Notes under the pieces: generated by a model
What the model was told of the DNA's origin: nothing
Seen by the model: the letters and a program-made list of their open reading frames with translations, nothing else
Database searches by the model: none
DNA from: Cephalotus follicularis
Taxonomy: Eukaryota > Streptophyta > Magnoliopsida > Oxalidales > Cephalotaceae
Direction of reading: 5' to 3'
Assembly: GCA_001972305.1 (NCBI GenBank)
Contig: BDDD01002936.1
Span: 89,678 to 153,677, forward strand
DNA length: 64,000 nucleotides
In this document: piece by piece, positions 12,053 to 24,266 of the stretch
Layout: every line of letters starts with the position of its first letter
Numbering within the stretch: the first letter of the stretch is position 1
Program-made: the position numbers and the translations under genes

Positions 12053-12334
12053 TGAGCTGAAAGACTGCGGTCTCTGCTTCTGGAACCGCTCAAGCCAAAC
12101 ATAAGTGGGCGTATCAGTCCTGTCCCTAGCATCTCTTCCCAACTGGACATCAGCTGGAGCATCATTAGCAGCAACCGGCTCCCTACGGTCCTGATTCAGG
12201 TTCTGGTCATTCAATGCGCGCCGTATCTCCTGAGCGATAACCTGACGTACGAGCTCCTCCATGGTAGGCTCATTTCTGACTTCCTGAGTCTCAACGGGTG
12301 CAGTCCTCCGAGCAGCGTTCCTTGTACGTGCCAT
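12053..12334 (-). pseudogene. Element B gag N-terminus (fossil, cut by the gap)
   Basis: A minus-strand ATG at 12334 begins MARTRNAARRTAPVETQE, followed by an Asn/Gln-rich linker (RRALNDQNLNQDRREPVAA) and TYVWLERFQKQRPQSFSS, which resembles the start of the gypsy gag domain. The start lies about 170 bp inside the 5' LTR, a normal leader length for this type. Confidence 0.75.
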
Positions 12335-12486
12335 CTACGAAAAGGCGCTTAAACATAAAACATCACATGGAACAAAACGGAAAGCAGAAAACATATCAGA
12401 AAATCATAAGCGAAACAGCCTAACCCGGTGTCTACCCAATCTCACAGGTCAAACCTAGTTAGGTCTTCTAAGGAAACAAAACCAGA

Positions 12487-12499
12487 TTCTCTTATACCA
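12487..12499 (-). promoter_or_regulatory. Element B primer-binding site
   Basis: The minus strand reads TTGGTATAAGAG just inside the 5' LTR (which starts at 12505), a variant of the initiator tRNA-Met primer TGGTATCAGAG. Confidence 0.75.
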
Positions 12500-12504
12500 A
12501 AATC

Positions 12505-15248
12505 TGTAATACCCCCGGATGGCGGGAGTCGTCACAGGGTCATATCATACATAGCCTTACTTAACGAATCATGTCATTACTTTATTAGCCAATAACAGCC
12601 AAAAAAAGTGGCAGTCTTATCATAACATTAAAACTTAACCATTTGACATTTTATGCAGTTACGGAAACTGAAAGCATAAACCAGTTCCAAATTAAAAACA
12701 CAAAACATAAGACATAATTAATCCATGTTTTTGACCACTAAACATCACATAAGGATCACTCTCCTAAGGATCCAACACATAGGGTGGTCATCACTCAATC
12801 ACACTTTCTCCCGCTGCTCTTGAAAACCTGCCGCATGGAAAACAAAAACGCGGCTGAGCAAACCTCAGTACGGATAAGGGAAATAAAACGGTAAACGGTA
12901 ATTTTGTAACAGAAATCTTAAACAGTTAAAACAGTTTAATCATATTCAAATAATCATTGCATATCTTGCGAAACAATTACGGAACGGAACATTTCAAAAT
13001 GTTATTTTCTATTCACAAATCTTAAATCACAACTCATGGTTCATAAAACATACTGAGCCATATTCATTTCACATATCATAAATTTTGGCAAGGGAGGCGC
13101 TAATTCCCCATGCCCACTAGAATTGAAGTGTACGGCACTACACGAGTCAATTCTCACATATCCGATCACACCTCGGACCATATATCTGAATTCACCTCAG
13201 ATCACATAAACTAAAATCGATTCATAAGCCTCTAACACACATAGCGGATCCACAAATCCACCTAATGGGATTTGTTCATACACTCAGAGACGCCGTAGTC
13301 TAATCACACCGCTACGGAAGTGTCACGTCCCCGTGCCGGGCCCACGACGTGCCTATGGTACGCCCCATAGGTGGGTACAACACTTAGCATTTTAAAATTA
13401 TGGATTTATCAAAATCAATTTAAATTACATAAATATGTTTTCACACAACATATTTGAAAACCACTCACAACGGTATCACAACGTATCATATCATAACATA
13501 TCGTATCATAACATATCGTATGGATAAAGTCGGAATCATTTAAAATGTCAAACCAACTTTATTAGCGAAACATGTCAAAGTTATAAAACATTCTCAATTT
13601 CATAAACGAAGAAGTTTAATAGAACTGTTCAGTTTGAATGACAGATAGCCAAGGAACATAAAATCCGTACCTTATGCGCTCACAGTGTACTTACGAAGAG
13701 GCGATCAAAAACAAATTCTCCTTTGAAGCACAAAATCTAAAAGGCATTTAAAAATATATATGTAAGAGTCTAAGACACATCAGAAGCATTAAACAGACTC
13801 TTAACAGTGTTTGGAAAAGATTTGGATCGATTCGGGGATCAAACGAATCAAAACAGTTGAAAACAGTACATTCCAGGGCAAAATAGTCGACTAAAACAGG
13901 GCTCCAGTCAACTGGGGAAGCAAGACAGTCGACTATACAAAAGGTCCAGTCGACTACGCAAACAAAAGTGCAGGCAGTCGACTGTGTTCATCCCTCCAGT
14001 CGACTACACATTCAAGGTAGTCGACTGCATTCATGTGGCAGTCGGCTACCCAACCATTGCAGCCGACTGTCCACAGAGACAGCCGACTGTTCTGGGCGAC
14101 AGAACAGTTGGAAATTCGACGATTTGCAACAGAAAATGGTTCAAATGGTTTCTACATTAAACTAGAGACATATGGACATAAACATATGATCATATATGAC
14201 TTGTAGGTGACATAGAAACACAGATTTGACAAGGAAACAACCTGACAGTGATTGACTTGCAAAAAGGAAGTAAGAAAACATTTATACATGGGTGTCCAGA
14301 TTCTGTGTTTTAGCAAATACGGATGTTATAAAACAAGTTTGTGACACATATATGAGTATAAAACGTGTTTACAATATCACTAACACAATGACAACATGTT
14401 TAGGCAGGAATCAAAGACTCAAAGGACATAAAGAGCATGTAACTCACTTTCACAACATTGCAACAAAACTATAATAAAAGGGATGAATTAACTGACCTGT
14501 AGTGATTCCCAGAACACAAAAACAGTAGAAGAAACACTAGCACACACCCACAATTCGGCTGTGAACAAAAACAAAGGAAGAAGAATACAAAACCATAGCA
14601 TACTTAGACATACATAGCAAACTAAGAGAATTTAATCCAAAAAAACAACTAAAGGATTGAATTTACATCTTCTGACTTTGAAGAATGAATTACACAACAG
14701 ATTGTTACACACAACAAGGAAGAAATTGGCAGTGGCTAGCAAGAAAGATGTGGGCAACATATAAAATGGCAAAGATACTCTAATAAAGGAGAAAGGAGGA
14801 GACATGATTTGATCAAAAGGGGAAGAAAGAAGGCTTTTCTAGATTTTGAAATGGGAAAAGGAGAGGCTTAGCATGACATTTGATGGTGGGAGGAAGGATT
14901 TACGGGAAAGGAGAAGGAAGGTAGGAAGAAAGTAGGAAGAAAGTGGGAGAAAATGATAAAATAGGAAAAAGGAAAAATAAAGAATTAATAATAAAAGGAA
15001 TTAAGGATTTTAAAAATAAAAGAATAATAATTTGTTTTTAATTAAAATAATTTTGGATTAGAATAAAATAAATAAAACCCAAACCCAACATAGCATAACA
15101 TACCCAAATTTTCGGACTGGTATCAAACAGCTCAATTCACATAAACCCAAATCATAGGGCTACCGGACTTTTAAAATTAAACAAAATTAAAAGCCCGAAA
15201 ACACATATAAACCCGTAAAATATATTTACGAACGAGCAGGGTATTACA
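12505..15248 (-). repeat. Element B 5' LTR (right copy)
   Basis: A 2744-bp partner of 7360-10102, starting TGTAATACCCCCGG and ending GGGTATTACA. Differences are mostly transitions and are densest in the first 400 bp. The same modules are present, including the array at 13886-14087. Confidence 0.95.
13886..14087. repeat. Ten-unit GTCGAC array (element B right LTR)
   Basis: Core starts are 13886, 13907, 13928, 13949, 13977, 13999, 14020, 14041, 14062 and 14082, exactly the spacing series of the left copy. The second core has become GTCAAC, a CpG transition. Confidence 0.95.
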
Positions 15249-15253
15249 CAAGC
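15249..15253. repeat. Right target-site duplication of element B (CAAGC)
   Basis: CAAGC follows the last base of the right LTR and matches 7355-7359. Confidence 0.93.
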
Positions 15254-16047
15254 TCAGCACGTTGGCGTTGTGGGTAGAGGACGAGCTCAGCAGGTATGCA
15301 TGGCAGAGGGCGATGGTGCCCTCGGACGCTGCAATGGTGCGTAACACGTGCAGAGGACGATGGTGTCCTTCGTACCCTGGCACCTTGGCGCACCCCTGGA
15401 GTAGGCATGGCACACCTCGACGTCCTTTCACCTCGGGCATTTGGCACCTCGGCGTTTCCACCTCTGGCATTTCCACCTCTGACCTTTCTCCTCTAGCGTT
15501 TCCACCTCTGGCATTTCTCCTAGGGAATTTTCCACGGTAGTACGGAGGATGGAACGCATGCAGAGGACAGTGTGTGTCCTCTGTGCTTGTGTCCTTGGGC
15601 GTTCATAGAGAGCGGAACATGTACAGAGGACAATGGCATCCTCTGCCCTAGCATCTCGAGCGTTCTTACTGTGGGAGCTAGGCACCGTTGCATGCACAGG
15701 TCGCATGCGCTGCACAGCAGCGAGCTCGGCCTGGCGTCCTCGGCAATGTGTCCTCGGCGTCTTGCGCGGGTGCGTCCTCGCACAATGGCTGTAGCACATT
15801 GGCACCTCTGGCGCACGACGATGGCACCCCAGGCGCATAGTAGTGGCTCCTCGGTGCACCGCGGGGGCACCTCAGCACACGGAAGCAGTGCCTTGGAGCA
15901 TAGCGACGGGAGTCATGGCCTGTCGGCTGGTGGGTTTGGATGCATGGCGAGGATGTCGCCTTCTACGCATGCTCTGTTTCCTTTCCTCTCAATTGAAATA
16001 TGTATACATACATATATAATTCTATTATGCCTAGGCAGCCGTCATTT

Positions 16048-16129
<82 letters not shown>

Positions 16130-16814
16130 TCCATTGCCTATAACCAAACATCATGACAAATATAACAACACTAAGTAAAGGTATAGGCTCTGAGTAGGAA
16201 GGGGTTCCTACCTCAATTCAACGACATTGTAGCAGTCTCCTCTGTTTAACGAAATTTCTTCAATTGCTCCTTATCTTACACTGGGCTTCTTTCTCCACTG
16301 GATCTTTCTATTACCCTCTGGATTGTCATCTTCAAAGATGGAAAGGAGAGAGATTTAATGGGAGTAAAGTGGGAAAGACAATAAGTCTCCAGATAGCAAC
16401 CCCTCCTTTGTCTCTTTCTCTCCTTTTTCCAACAGCAGCCGTCCCCACCAACACAATTAATCTTTTATAGCTGCCTGTAGAGTTTTCTAGACTTCTCTAC
16501 ACATTCTCACATAATTTGGGTTGAAGGAAAATTGGAGAGGGTCTGCCCAGTTCCCTCATTGTGGGCTGCCGAGGACGGGCCAATGTACTTTCCTTTTTCC
16601 TTCATTAATTCATTTCTAAAATTAGGCCTTAAGAATTTTGAGCCCAAATTTCCATTTCAATTCCAGTCCAATACCATAAAATTTCGTTCAATGCCCAAAA
16701 GCCATTAATTCAATTCCAGTCCAATAATAATACATTTTAGGTCCGATTTACTATTCCTCAAAACTGTATATTTATACCCATATATTTTATTTAAAAAAAA
16801 ATCCGAGTATTACA
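15254..16814 (-). repeat. Element A 5' LTR, second piece
   Basis: This resumes the LTR of element A after element B and ends TATTACA at 16814. From 15711 on it aligns with 1-1113. The first 450 bp hold several short hairpins in which GAGGRC and GYCCTC flank a small loop (GATGGT at 15304-15372, others near 15559-15640). The 194-residue frame at 15572-16156 ends in a Tyr-Ile run encoded by the (AT)n tract and is not a gene. Confidence 0.9.
16051..16126. repeat. (AT)n microsatellite, about 38 units
   Basis: A pure AT dinucleotide run in element A's 5' LTR, at the place where the other LTR has (CA)n(TA)n. Confidence 0.95.
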
Positions 16815-17803
16815 TGAATAATCCATGCAAGCCTATGGTTGGCTGCATGTATGTACTTTACACTCTTATCCTACATTCTGAGTTCCAGTTATGTTCAGTT
16901 GTGCATATATATTCACAATGGCAAACCGGGTATATGTTATATCCCAAACTGTCAAAAGCGGATCAGTTGATCACCATGTAAACTGAGTACACATATAGTG
17001 CCCTGTCACCGAGGGGTTGGATCTCATGCCTAGAAAGGTAATAAGAATGAGGCCCTTAGTCCCTTCGGACAGAAGTTCCAAGTCATAGGTGTACTTTCTG
17101 GGCAATTGATGGACCGCAAAGACTTACCCTATTATGCTTGCTCCCTCATTTGGAGGATGGCTTCTCTCATTGTCGTTTGGATGGCACTAAAGCTGATGTG
17201 GGATACGTGCAAGAGGCATGATACTTAATCGATCCACCATAGGTGACCTCTCTGGATGGACATTACCTTTGTCAATAGAATCCTATTGTTTTCGATAGTG
17301 TATATTCTATGGTGACTAGTAGGTCTTAGCCTACGTTGTATCATTTGACCTAAGCGGCTGGCATGCGTTGTGTAGTGACTGCATGACTTTGATTCCGCCT
17401 TCCCCAACACTAGCCACGTGCTGGCAAAAGGGTTGTCTTTGGTTCATGTGGAAGCTGCATTGAGACGTATGGGCGCAGTCCGCAATATGGAATTATCATA
17501 CCCGTAATGATGGATGAATGGCTCTATATGATCTAGAATATTGCTGACTGAAAGCCTGGCCAGGTGTAGGTAGACTGGATATCGAGTGATTCTGGGGAGG
17601 TTTGCTGAAGTCACAATGTGCTCATAGATTTATAAGGTCACAAAATATCTTGGGTAGACATTTAATCCACACCCTTGTCGGTGGTCGGAGTCAATAGTGA
17701 TGAGGGTTACGTGACACATATGCCGAAGACGGGATTAAAGCATTGGCTATCAGGTTATCGACTGATAGACGTGGTAATACACTAATCCAGGGGTGATGAG
17801 AGT
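16815..17803 (+). repeat. Copia LTR fragment hosting element A
   Basis: This stretch matches 36235-37230, the 3' LTR of element N, in the same orientation over about 1 kb with many substitutions (GCAAGCCTATGGTTGGCT, AGTACACATATAGTGCCC, CCACGTGCTGGCAAAAGGG). Its left part lies beyond the window, cut off by element A, and it stops at 17803 where element M begins. No coding content. Confidence 0.82.
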
Positions 17804-20434
17804 GTTGGAAATTGGGAAGGCAGTGGAAGAAATGCATTTTAGGCATATAGGGTGACTAATTTTAAAATTTTGATTCCTGCAAAGGAATCACCCATAACCT
17901 ATACCATAAAATGTCCCAATTAAGTCCAAGGATCTCTAATTGGACTATTAAAAGTCACCATGGCAGGTTCCAAGTAAGGGAAAGTGCAGGTGGAATAGGG
18001 TTACACAAACCCTAAAATCGGCTACCAACCAAAATATGAATTAGGGTGCACACATACCCTAATCCAATTTCCACCATGACTCTAACCCTAGAGGCCTAAC
18101 CCTAAGGGTTTGATAACACATTAAACACATGTTAGGACAGTAGTGGAGCAAAGGAAATTCATCCCAAAATTCGGCCACAATGCCAAAAGGAATTACGGTT
18201 CAGCACAAACCCAATTTCTAGCTCCACCTTAACACATATCCTATACCCTAACCCTAAGGGTATCATTCCCACTTGGAATGAGCAAGGATTTTGACCACTC
18301 TTAGTAAACATAACAACATGCATTTAATCACAAAGTCTAGTGCTTCGCAAAGCCCGAGCACCAACACACATACCACTTCACCAAGAAGTAAAAAGATGAA
18401 GGAGAAAGTTCCTTACCTAAAGCCTTTACTCCTCCATACTTTTGGCAATTCCTTCCTTTGAGTTCCAAGCAATCCATATTCACAAATTGTCCTCCCATAG
18501 GCATGGTTAGAAGGTTCAATGAAGGTATTTTTGCTGGTTCAATGATCCTACAAAAATCTAAACAATGAAGGTAGAGATATGGAGATATCTTCACCATCAA
18601 AGTTGCTAAGGAGGGTGAAAGGAGAATATCTTTGGCTTCACTCTTCAAGAACCACCAAGTTCTTGAACTCCTACCATGAACAAATGAAGCTCACAGCTAT
18701 GGAAGAAAAAAAGAGAGAAAGAGAGAGTCGGCCAAGAAGAAGAGAGAAGTTGACAATTACAAAATGACTTAAGTGTGTTATATTTTATGTGTTGCCGTGT
18801 GCAACATGTAGTAAGAAAGAAAAATTCTTGTCTCACATAGACTTATCAACCAATGACAAGCCTCCAACACATCACACACTTATCACTCTTGAAATGGCCA
18901 GCCCTATGGATCTTCCCAAGGAAGTTTTAGGTTGCTTAAAGGCTAAGTAAGTTGACAAAGTCAACATTGGCAACCAACCAATTTCTTTAGCATCCAACCA
19001 AGTATGTAACTAAGTTACACAAGGCACATGGGGCATTAGGGTTCGGTCAAGCTTACCAAAAGCTAGGACTGGACCTAAATGCTCAAATGAACTCTCTCTC
19101 AATGAATTTTCCAATAATTCATAAATGACCAAAATACCCCTTGGCCCGAAATGATCTATTTATGTTGCAGCTTGCTTTCACTTCCGAAGAAATGAATAAG
19201 CTAAGCAAAATAGATATTCTACGACCCAGTAACACCACCGAGGTGTCATCCTTTTACTAAATGACACGTGTCCTACACACTTCAACTGATTCCAAAACAT
19301 GATGGGACCCAAATGCCCGGTTGGAACCCGGTACGACTATAAGTTTCCCAGAACATCCCAGGAGTTATGGTATGACCACTCTAATAGTCCCCGACTATTA
19401 GAATGACCCCAGTATGATTCCTATCATCCACCGGATCCATGGAATTACCCATGTCTATAAGTCGATATCCAGTTAACCAGTACTTTATCCAGTCAACGAC
19501 ATATGTGTCATGTATCCTACGTCATCCTTGGCTCCAACCGCGACCTAGGATTAAGAATAATGTCACCCCTAGGTAAAGCCACGATAACTATAAATTCATG
19601 TACACATTTAGACTTTTAACAGACTTCCTTGGAAACCCCGTTTCCAGTCTGCCTGTACATGATCAGGGTTTTATGAGTCTTAATGGACATAAATAATATA
19701 GAGACGATCACCCTGCATACGGGTGTGACGATCCCTTATTGCGCACTCGCCCATACATCTCAATGAAGCTCCCACAAGGCCCAAGGACAACCCTTTTACC
19801 AGCACGTGGCTAGTGTTGGGGAAGGCAGAAATCAAAGTCAAGCAGTCACAACACAACGCATGCCGGCCGCTCAGGTCTAACGATACAACGTAGCTTCACG
19901 AATGATCTACTAGTCACCATAGACTATACACTACCGAGGATATAGAAATCCTATTGACATAGGTATGAATTTCCAAATAGGTTTCCTATGGTGGGTCTGT
20001 TCAGTCTCATGCTACCTAGCACGAACCCCGCATCAGCTTTAGGGTAAATCCAAATGGCAATGAGATGATCCATCCTCCTCATGACCCGGGTGCAAGCATA
20101 ATACGACAAGTCTTTACGGTTCATCAATAGCCCTAATAAAGTGAACCTATGACTTGGAAGGTTTTGTCATAAGGGAGTAAGGATCTCATTCTCATAACCT
20201 CTCAGGCATGAGATCCAACCCTTTTATCGACAGGGCACTATATGTGTACTCGGATGACATGGTGATCACCCGATCCATTTAAGATGGTTTGGGATATACA
20301 TATAGCGGGTTTCCATTTACTACAGAAATATGCACATAAACATGAAAAGAATTTAGATTGTATAAATGGAGAGTGTATATACAAGCATAAAGCCATCTCG
20401 TGGCATGCAGGGACACCCCAACTCTAACAATATC
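17804..20434 (-). repeat. Element M 3' LTR, about 2.63 kb
   Basis: On the minus strand it starts TGTTAGAGTTGGGGTGTCCC at 20434 and ends CCAATTTCCAACA at 17804. The first 1.2 kb (right part) matches the LTRs at 16815 and 36160 on the opposite strand. The left 1.4 kb has the look of R/U5: a CT-rich tract (about 18700-18740) in front of leader-like text. The frames at 18337-18836 lie here and are not supported as genes. The left end is an inference from the TG...CA ends. Confidence 0.65.
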
Positions 20435-21690
20435 CCACTTGGCCCTCAAGCCACGAAGACCTATAGCCTAAGCCCATACTTTTGCTCTCACTCGAGTAAT
20501 ACAGTGCTTAGGGTTTTTGGTCAATCGGTCTACTAGGTTTGCCTGTATGGCAACTCTCTTTACAAAGTAACATCTTCTCTAAGTATGATCTCCTTGATCA
20601 AATGATACCGTCGCTGTATATACATGGAGCGGTGGTGAGACTTGGGTTCTTTGCCTTTGTGCAAAAGCCCCATCGTAGTCTTAGTACACCACAACTAGAC
20701 GTGCGATGGTTAGAACCACATAAAGTTTCATAATGAACTTCCGCTACCAAACAACTACCTAGACAGCATCTAAGGTCACTACATATTCTGCTTTGAACGT
20801 GGTGTTTGTAGTAGTTTCCTACTTTTATCTCCTTCAGCTAACAACACACTCACATAACTTGAAATGGACTTATGATTATTCTGATCACCATTTAAAACTA
20901 AAATCTGAATGACTCTCTAGTCTCAATACAAAATCTCCTCCACATATCAAGAAAGTATCCTGAGACCTCCTCAGGCACTTTATAAAAAATCCCTTGACAA
21001 TTTCCCAGTGCCTATCACCGATATTGGATTGAAAACTTACCATTCACTAGCCAAGTCTGATATAAGGCCCAGTACTAAGAATGGCAAACATGACGTAGCC
21101 AAGAGCTGAAGCTTAAGGCTTCCTTCCTATGTATGATCTCTCCTCAACTATCTATGAAAACATCCTCTTGGAGAGGTGAATTCCTTGGCCAATTGGTACT
21201 AGGCCAAACATGGAATTCTCTAGGCCATACCTTTTTAGCATCCTGCTCGTACACTAGCTTTGGAAGAGCTTGAACAACCTACTAGATCTCCTTGATCTTT
21301 ATACACAATACGTAAGAAGCTTCTCCCAAATCCTTAATGGAGAAGTTCTTGGATTACTATACTATGACATACTTACATCATATCCAATGATCAATATGTC
21401 ATCCTCGTGTAGTACCAAGAGCATGAGTCCAAGGTTATCTTGTTACAAAAAAATACAAGGCAAAACATCATAGATGTCGTTGGGTTCATCAGAGACTGAA
21501 AGAGAAAACCATATTTCTCAGGCCCTGTAGAAACCATGCCTGACCTCCTCTCCATGAGGAGTGTTTTACTGAGATTCCATCTCAGGTTGGGAACCTTCCC
21601 CAACTGTGTTTCTAGAGGTTTGTACCTTTAATTCCTTATCCTCCTGTGGTCTTTACCCAGTGGCAACTCTCTCAATTCCACCATGCTCCC
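20435..21690 (-). pseudogene. Element M pol remains: RT and RNase H (fossil)
   Basis: The minus strand shows degraded copia text. An RT active-site block resembling DDILIIG lies near 21390-21410, a block RWNLSKTLL...EKYGFLF lies at 21391-21603 (matching 40745-40957), and an RNase H tail resembling RRYHLIKEIILREDV lies near 20580-20640. Many breaks; no working frame. Confidence 0.7.
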
Positions 21691-22057
21691 ACTGCTCCAT
21701 ATGAGCAGGTATTCCTTAGTTTCCTTGGTTTGGGTTTATAGGTCAATTGCTTAGGGTTTGTGTGTGTACCCTTTATGCAATTTTTTGTGACCAAAGTGAG
21801 AGTTTATGACAACTCTTACGCCAAACCCGTTTCTCCTTTATGCTTGGATCGGTTGGTTGGTTTGGCTCCATGATCTATTACGGTTCCTGGGCTTACTGGG
21901 ATAGTTGTGGACATCGTGTAGGGTAACCCATTGCTTGGGGACCAATCATTTGATTGAAAACTAAAATTGATCACCCTATACACCTAATGCCCATGATTGA
22001 GTTAGTTTTGCTTCCGCCGCATTTTGAGCCCCCTGCCCCTAGGTGGGTTTCCGAACA
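21691..22057 (+). repeat. Element N 5' LTR, 3' end only
   Basis: The right boundary is set by the primer site, which follows GTTTCCGAACA. The left boundary is where M's remains stop and is uncertain. A segment TTTTGCTTCCGCCGCATTTT near the end is typical of copia U5. Confidence 0.55.
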
Positions 22058-22059
22058 AG

Positions 22060-22071
22060 TGGTATCAGAGC
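22060..22071 (+). promoter_or_regulatory. Element N primer-binding site (tRNA-iMet type)
   Basis: TGGTATCAGAGC on the plus strand, two bases after the LTR end, is a perfect match to the common plant initiator tRNA-Met primer. Confidence 0.88.
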
Positions 22072-22072
22072 G

Positions 22073-24266
22073 ACCTAATGAGATATAATCAAACCTTTAT
22101 TTGATATCTAGTGACTTGTAGGTTAACGTTGTGGCTTGTCTGTTTATTGCAATTCCAACCCTAGAGTGCAATTGGCAATTTTGTTTCAATTGGAATGTTG
22201 CTCATTCTGATTGATTTTGTCAATTGGATGAACTAGTGTAAATGACTAATTAATGGCTAGTTCGATCAGCCGAAGATTAGTACATAGGGTATTTGATATG
22301 AAAAGGAGCATTCAAAAATCCGGTGTACAATTTAGGATCTCAAACAGACCTTAAAAAGTCATTAAACGAGGGTTTATAAAGTGACTGTAATTTTTCTTGA
22401 AAAACTAGTTGTGTGCATTTCTTTCTGCTAAGACTTTCTGTACTGGTTAGTATAGTCTGTCTGGCAGATAACTTGGTTGTTAAGAGGACAGGCACACACC
22501 AGGGTGTTTCAAGCACAAATTTAATTCACTTATACACCAAGTTCATTAATATAATGCAATTTATTTGAAGAGGAAATATTATATTCAAGAGGAATATTAA
22601 TATTAGTTCACTAATATTTAATTGCATTATTCTTCCTATTCACTCAAACCAAATCACATGGAAGAGCCATGAGATTAAATATAGTAAGAGGCTATGTTAA
22701 GGAACACTAGATTTTAATTAATTTTGTGGGAGTTGCATTTCCGTCCAGCCATTAGTAAAATCGCCGAGTCATTAAATATTAAATTGTTTACGTGTTTCTT
22801 CATTAAATATATTGGTTTTATTTTTTAAATTTCTTATGCATGCTGGTAGGCTTTGGGACTTGACCTAGCTTTGAGGTTTCTTTCGTGGATGATTTAAATT
22901 CTTTATCATTCTTGGAATTCATATTGTATGTAATAAGACTGCCTGCGTGCGCCGTATTAATTTTCTTGTACTTAATTTTATTCATGGTAGAATAGAAATC
23001 TCTTCTCGCTCTTTTGTATTTCATTTTCCTTTTATTTTGTACATCCAAGGTAAGTTTCTAGAAAAGGAGCAATGGAGATTGAAGAGAGGATCAAGAAGAT
23101 TGCAAGACCAATTGAAGACGTTGTATGCATGGTAGCATTTGTAATAATGTAATTTAAATTAGTACACCTAGGAGACCAAGTGATCACGTTCGCTCGCGTT
23201 GTCACTAATAGTTTTAGTCCCAAGTCTGGCCACTTTTAGGGTGCATGAGATGGATGTTTTCTTTTTGCAAACAATCCAAACACGTCCAAGCATGTAAGTC
23301 ATTCCAAAGGGATCGGAAGATAAAAATGAATCTTAAAAATGGCTTGACTAATATAAAATTTGATGAGACCAAACAAATTCCTCCAACCTCGAAATAATAA
23401 GTCCATAAGCGGTGGGGCAAATGGCTGCCCTGACGTTGGCCTTCCATCATCTTCGTTGAATAGTATGGACATATTTGGGATGGCACCAGGATCTGCTGAG
23501 GTCCTCCGTATGACCATTTCTGTTCAATTTCAGTATAGGGGTTGTACTGAAAGGAAGTGACCATGTTTTGGTACTCTGACACGCTCTGGGTGGGTATTAA
23601 AACGGGTCCATTTCTTTGAGGATTGTGGGTTTGACTTATACCAGGTTCATATTGTTGGCACAACCCTACATTGTGGACTATATGGGTCGGCAGGCCAAAT
23701 CTAGTATCGGATCTTACACTAAAGGTCCTAATGTAAAATGGTATACATACCTACCTACTTAGGTATTGTGGTTTGTCATGCCCTCCGCTGAGGCCACCGT
23801 ATGCTGGATAGATTCTGATCCCCACTAGGAGGCGAGAGGCTTCCTCAGTTCCACATAGGAGGTATGGGATACGATTAGAATAATGGGAGGAGCCATAATT
23901 ACAAAAGGCCATGGGTTATGGTAATAACATTAATTGGAATAATCTGCTAAAACTTCTCTCATATTTTTTCTATATAGGTTGCTAGACATACTCAATCTTA
24001 CTCTATTGGCAGTTAGCACCACACAAATAAGTTTTATTGTCCAAACATTATACAATGGTAGTGTTAGGTACGCTTGATACTCACGAGCATGAGAAAGGAT
24101 CAAGTGATGACTGAATATTCTCAACCCTTCATGCAAATCTGTCAAAGAGTGACAAGACCAAGGAGGTCAAATGGTTGCATGAATTATGAGGACACATGGA
24201 AACCTTAAGGACCATCCTTAGACAACTAAGAGAGTTGGTTGGCTCTAAAGGAGGCAGATTTGGTTT
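22073..24266 (+). other. Element N leader, no gene seen
   Basis: About 2.2 kb of untranslated, decayed sequence resembles the leader of element K in places (GGACTTGACCTAG near 22857 against 43252; the GAAGA...TTGCAAGACC block near 23085 against 43485). A minus-strand frame of 149 residues at 23214-23663 has no recognisable family and lies on the wrong strand for the element. I do not call it a gene. Element K's four conserved-loop hairpins are not recognisable here. Confidence 0.6.

Larger units (their letters stand above)
7360..15248 (-). mobile_element. Element B: young Ty3/gypsy Tekay/Del-type element nested in element A's LTR
   Basis: Both LTRs (7360-10102 and 12505-15248), primer site, polypurine tract and a CAAGC target duplication are present. 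The LTRs differ by about 2-3% by eye, so insertion is recent, on the order of a million years under common plant rates. The interior is only 2.4 kb and jumps from gag to RNase H across a 29-base run of N, so about 3 kb of protease and RT sequence is probably missing from the assembly rather than from the element. Visible parts look only lightly damaged (a few breaks at most). Confidence 0.93.
1..16814 (-). mobile_element. Element A: Ty3/gypsy, Tekay/Del-type chromovirus fossil, cut by the left window edge
   Basis: Read on the minus strand, the order is 5' LTR (16814 down to 6041, split by element B), primer site, gag, protease, reverse transcriptase, RNase H, integrase, a chromodomain-like tail, polypurine tract and 3' LTR (1113 down past position 1). 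Integrase after RNase H is the Ty3/gypsy order, and the chromodomain-like tail plus LTRs near 2.9 kb fit Tekay/Del. The two LTR copies differ by about 7% by eye, so the element is a few million years old at usual plant rates. The reading frames are broken in roughly eight to ten places. It lies in a copia LTR that resumes at 16815; the expected 5-bp target duplication is TGAAT at 16815-16819, its partner being outside the window. Confidence 0.9.
17804..21690 (-). mobile_element. Element M: minus-strand Ty1/copia remnant (3' LTR plus 3' part of pol)
   Basis: A long copia LTR (17804-20434) is joined on its right to copia pol remains read on the minus strand, ending with RNase H next to a polypurine tract (GGGCCAAGTGGGATAT just right of 20434). 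Gag, integrase and the 5' LTR are not seen. Badly decayed, with many breaks; older than A, B and H by appearance. Confidence 0.75.

Noticed and set aside
11141-12334. A 397-residue open frame from gag-like to RNase H and integrase text
   Set aside because: It crosses the 29-N assembly gap, so it is a joining artefact and not one protein.
15572-16156. A 194-residue plus-strand frame ending in a Tyr-Ile run
   Set aside because: It lies in the LTR of element A and its end is encoded by the (AT)n microsatellite; no family resemblance.
23214-23663. A 149-residue minus-strand frame in the leader of element N
   Set aside because: No recognisable domain, wrong strand for the element and in decayed untranslated sequence; probably chance.
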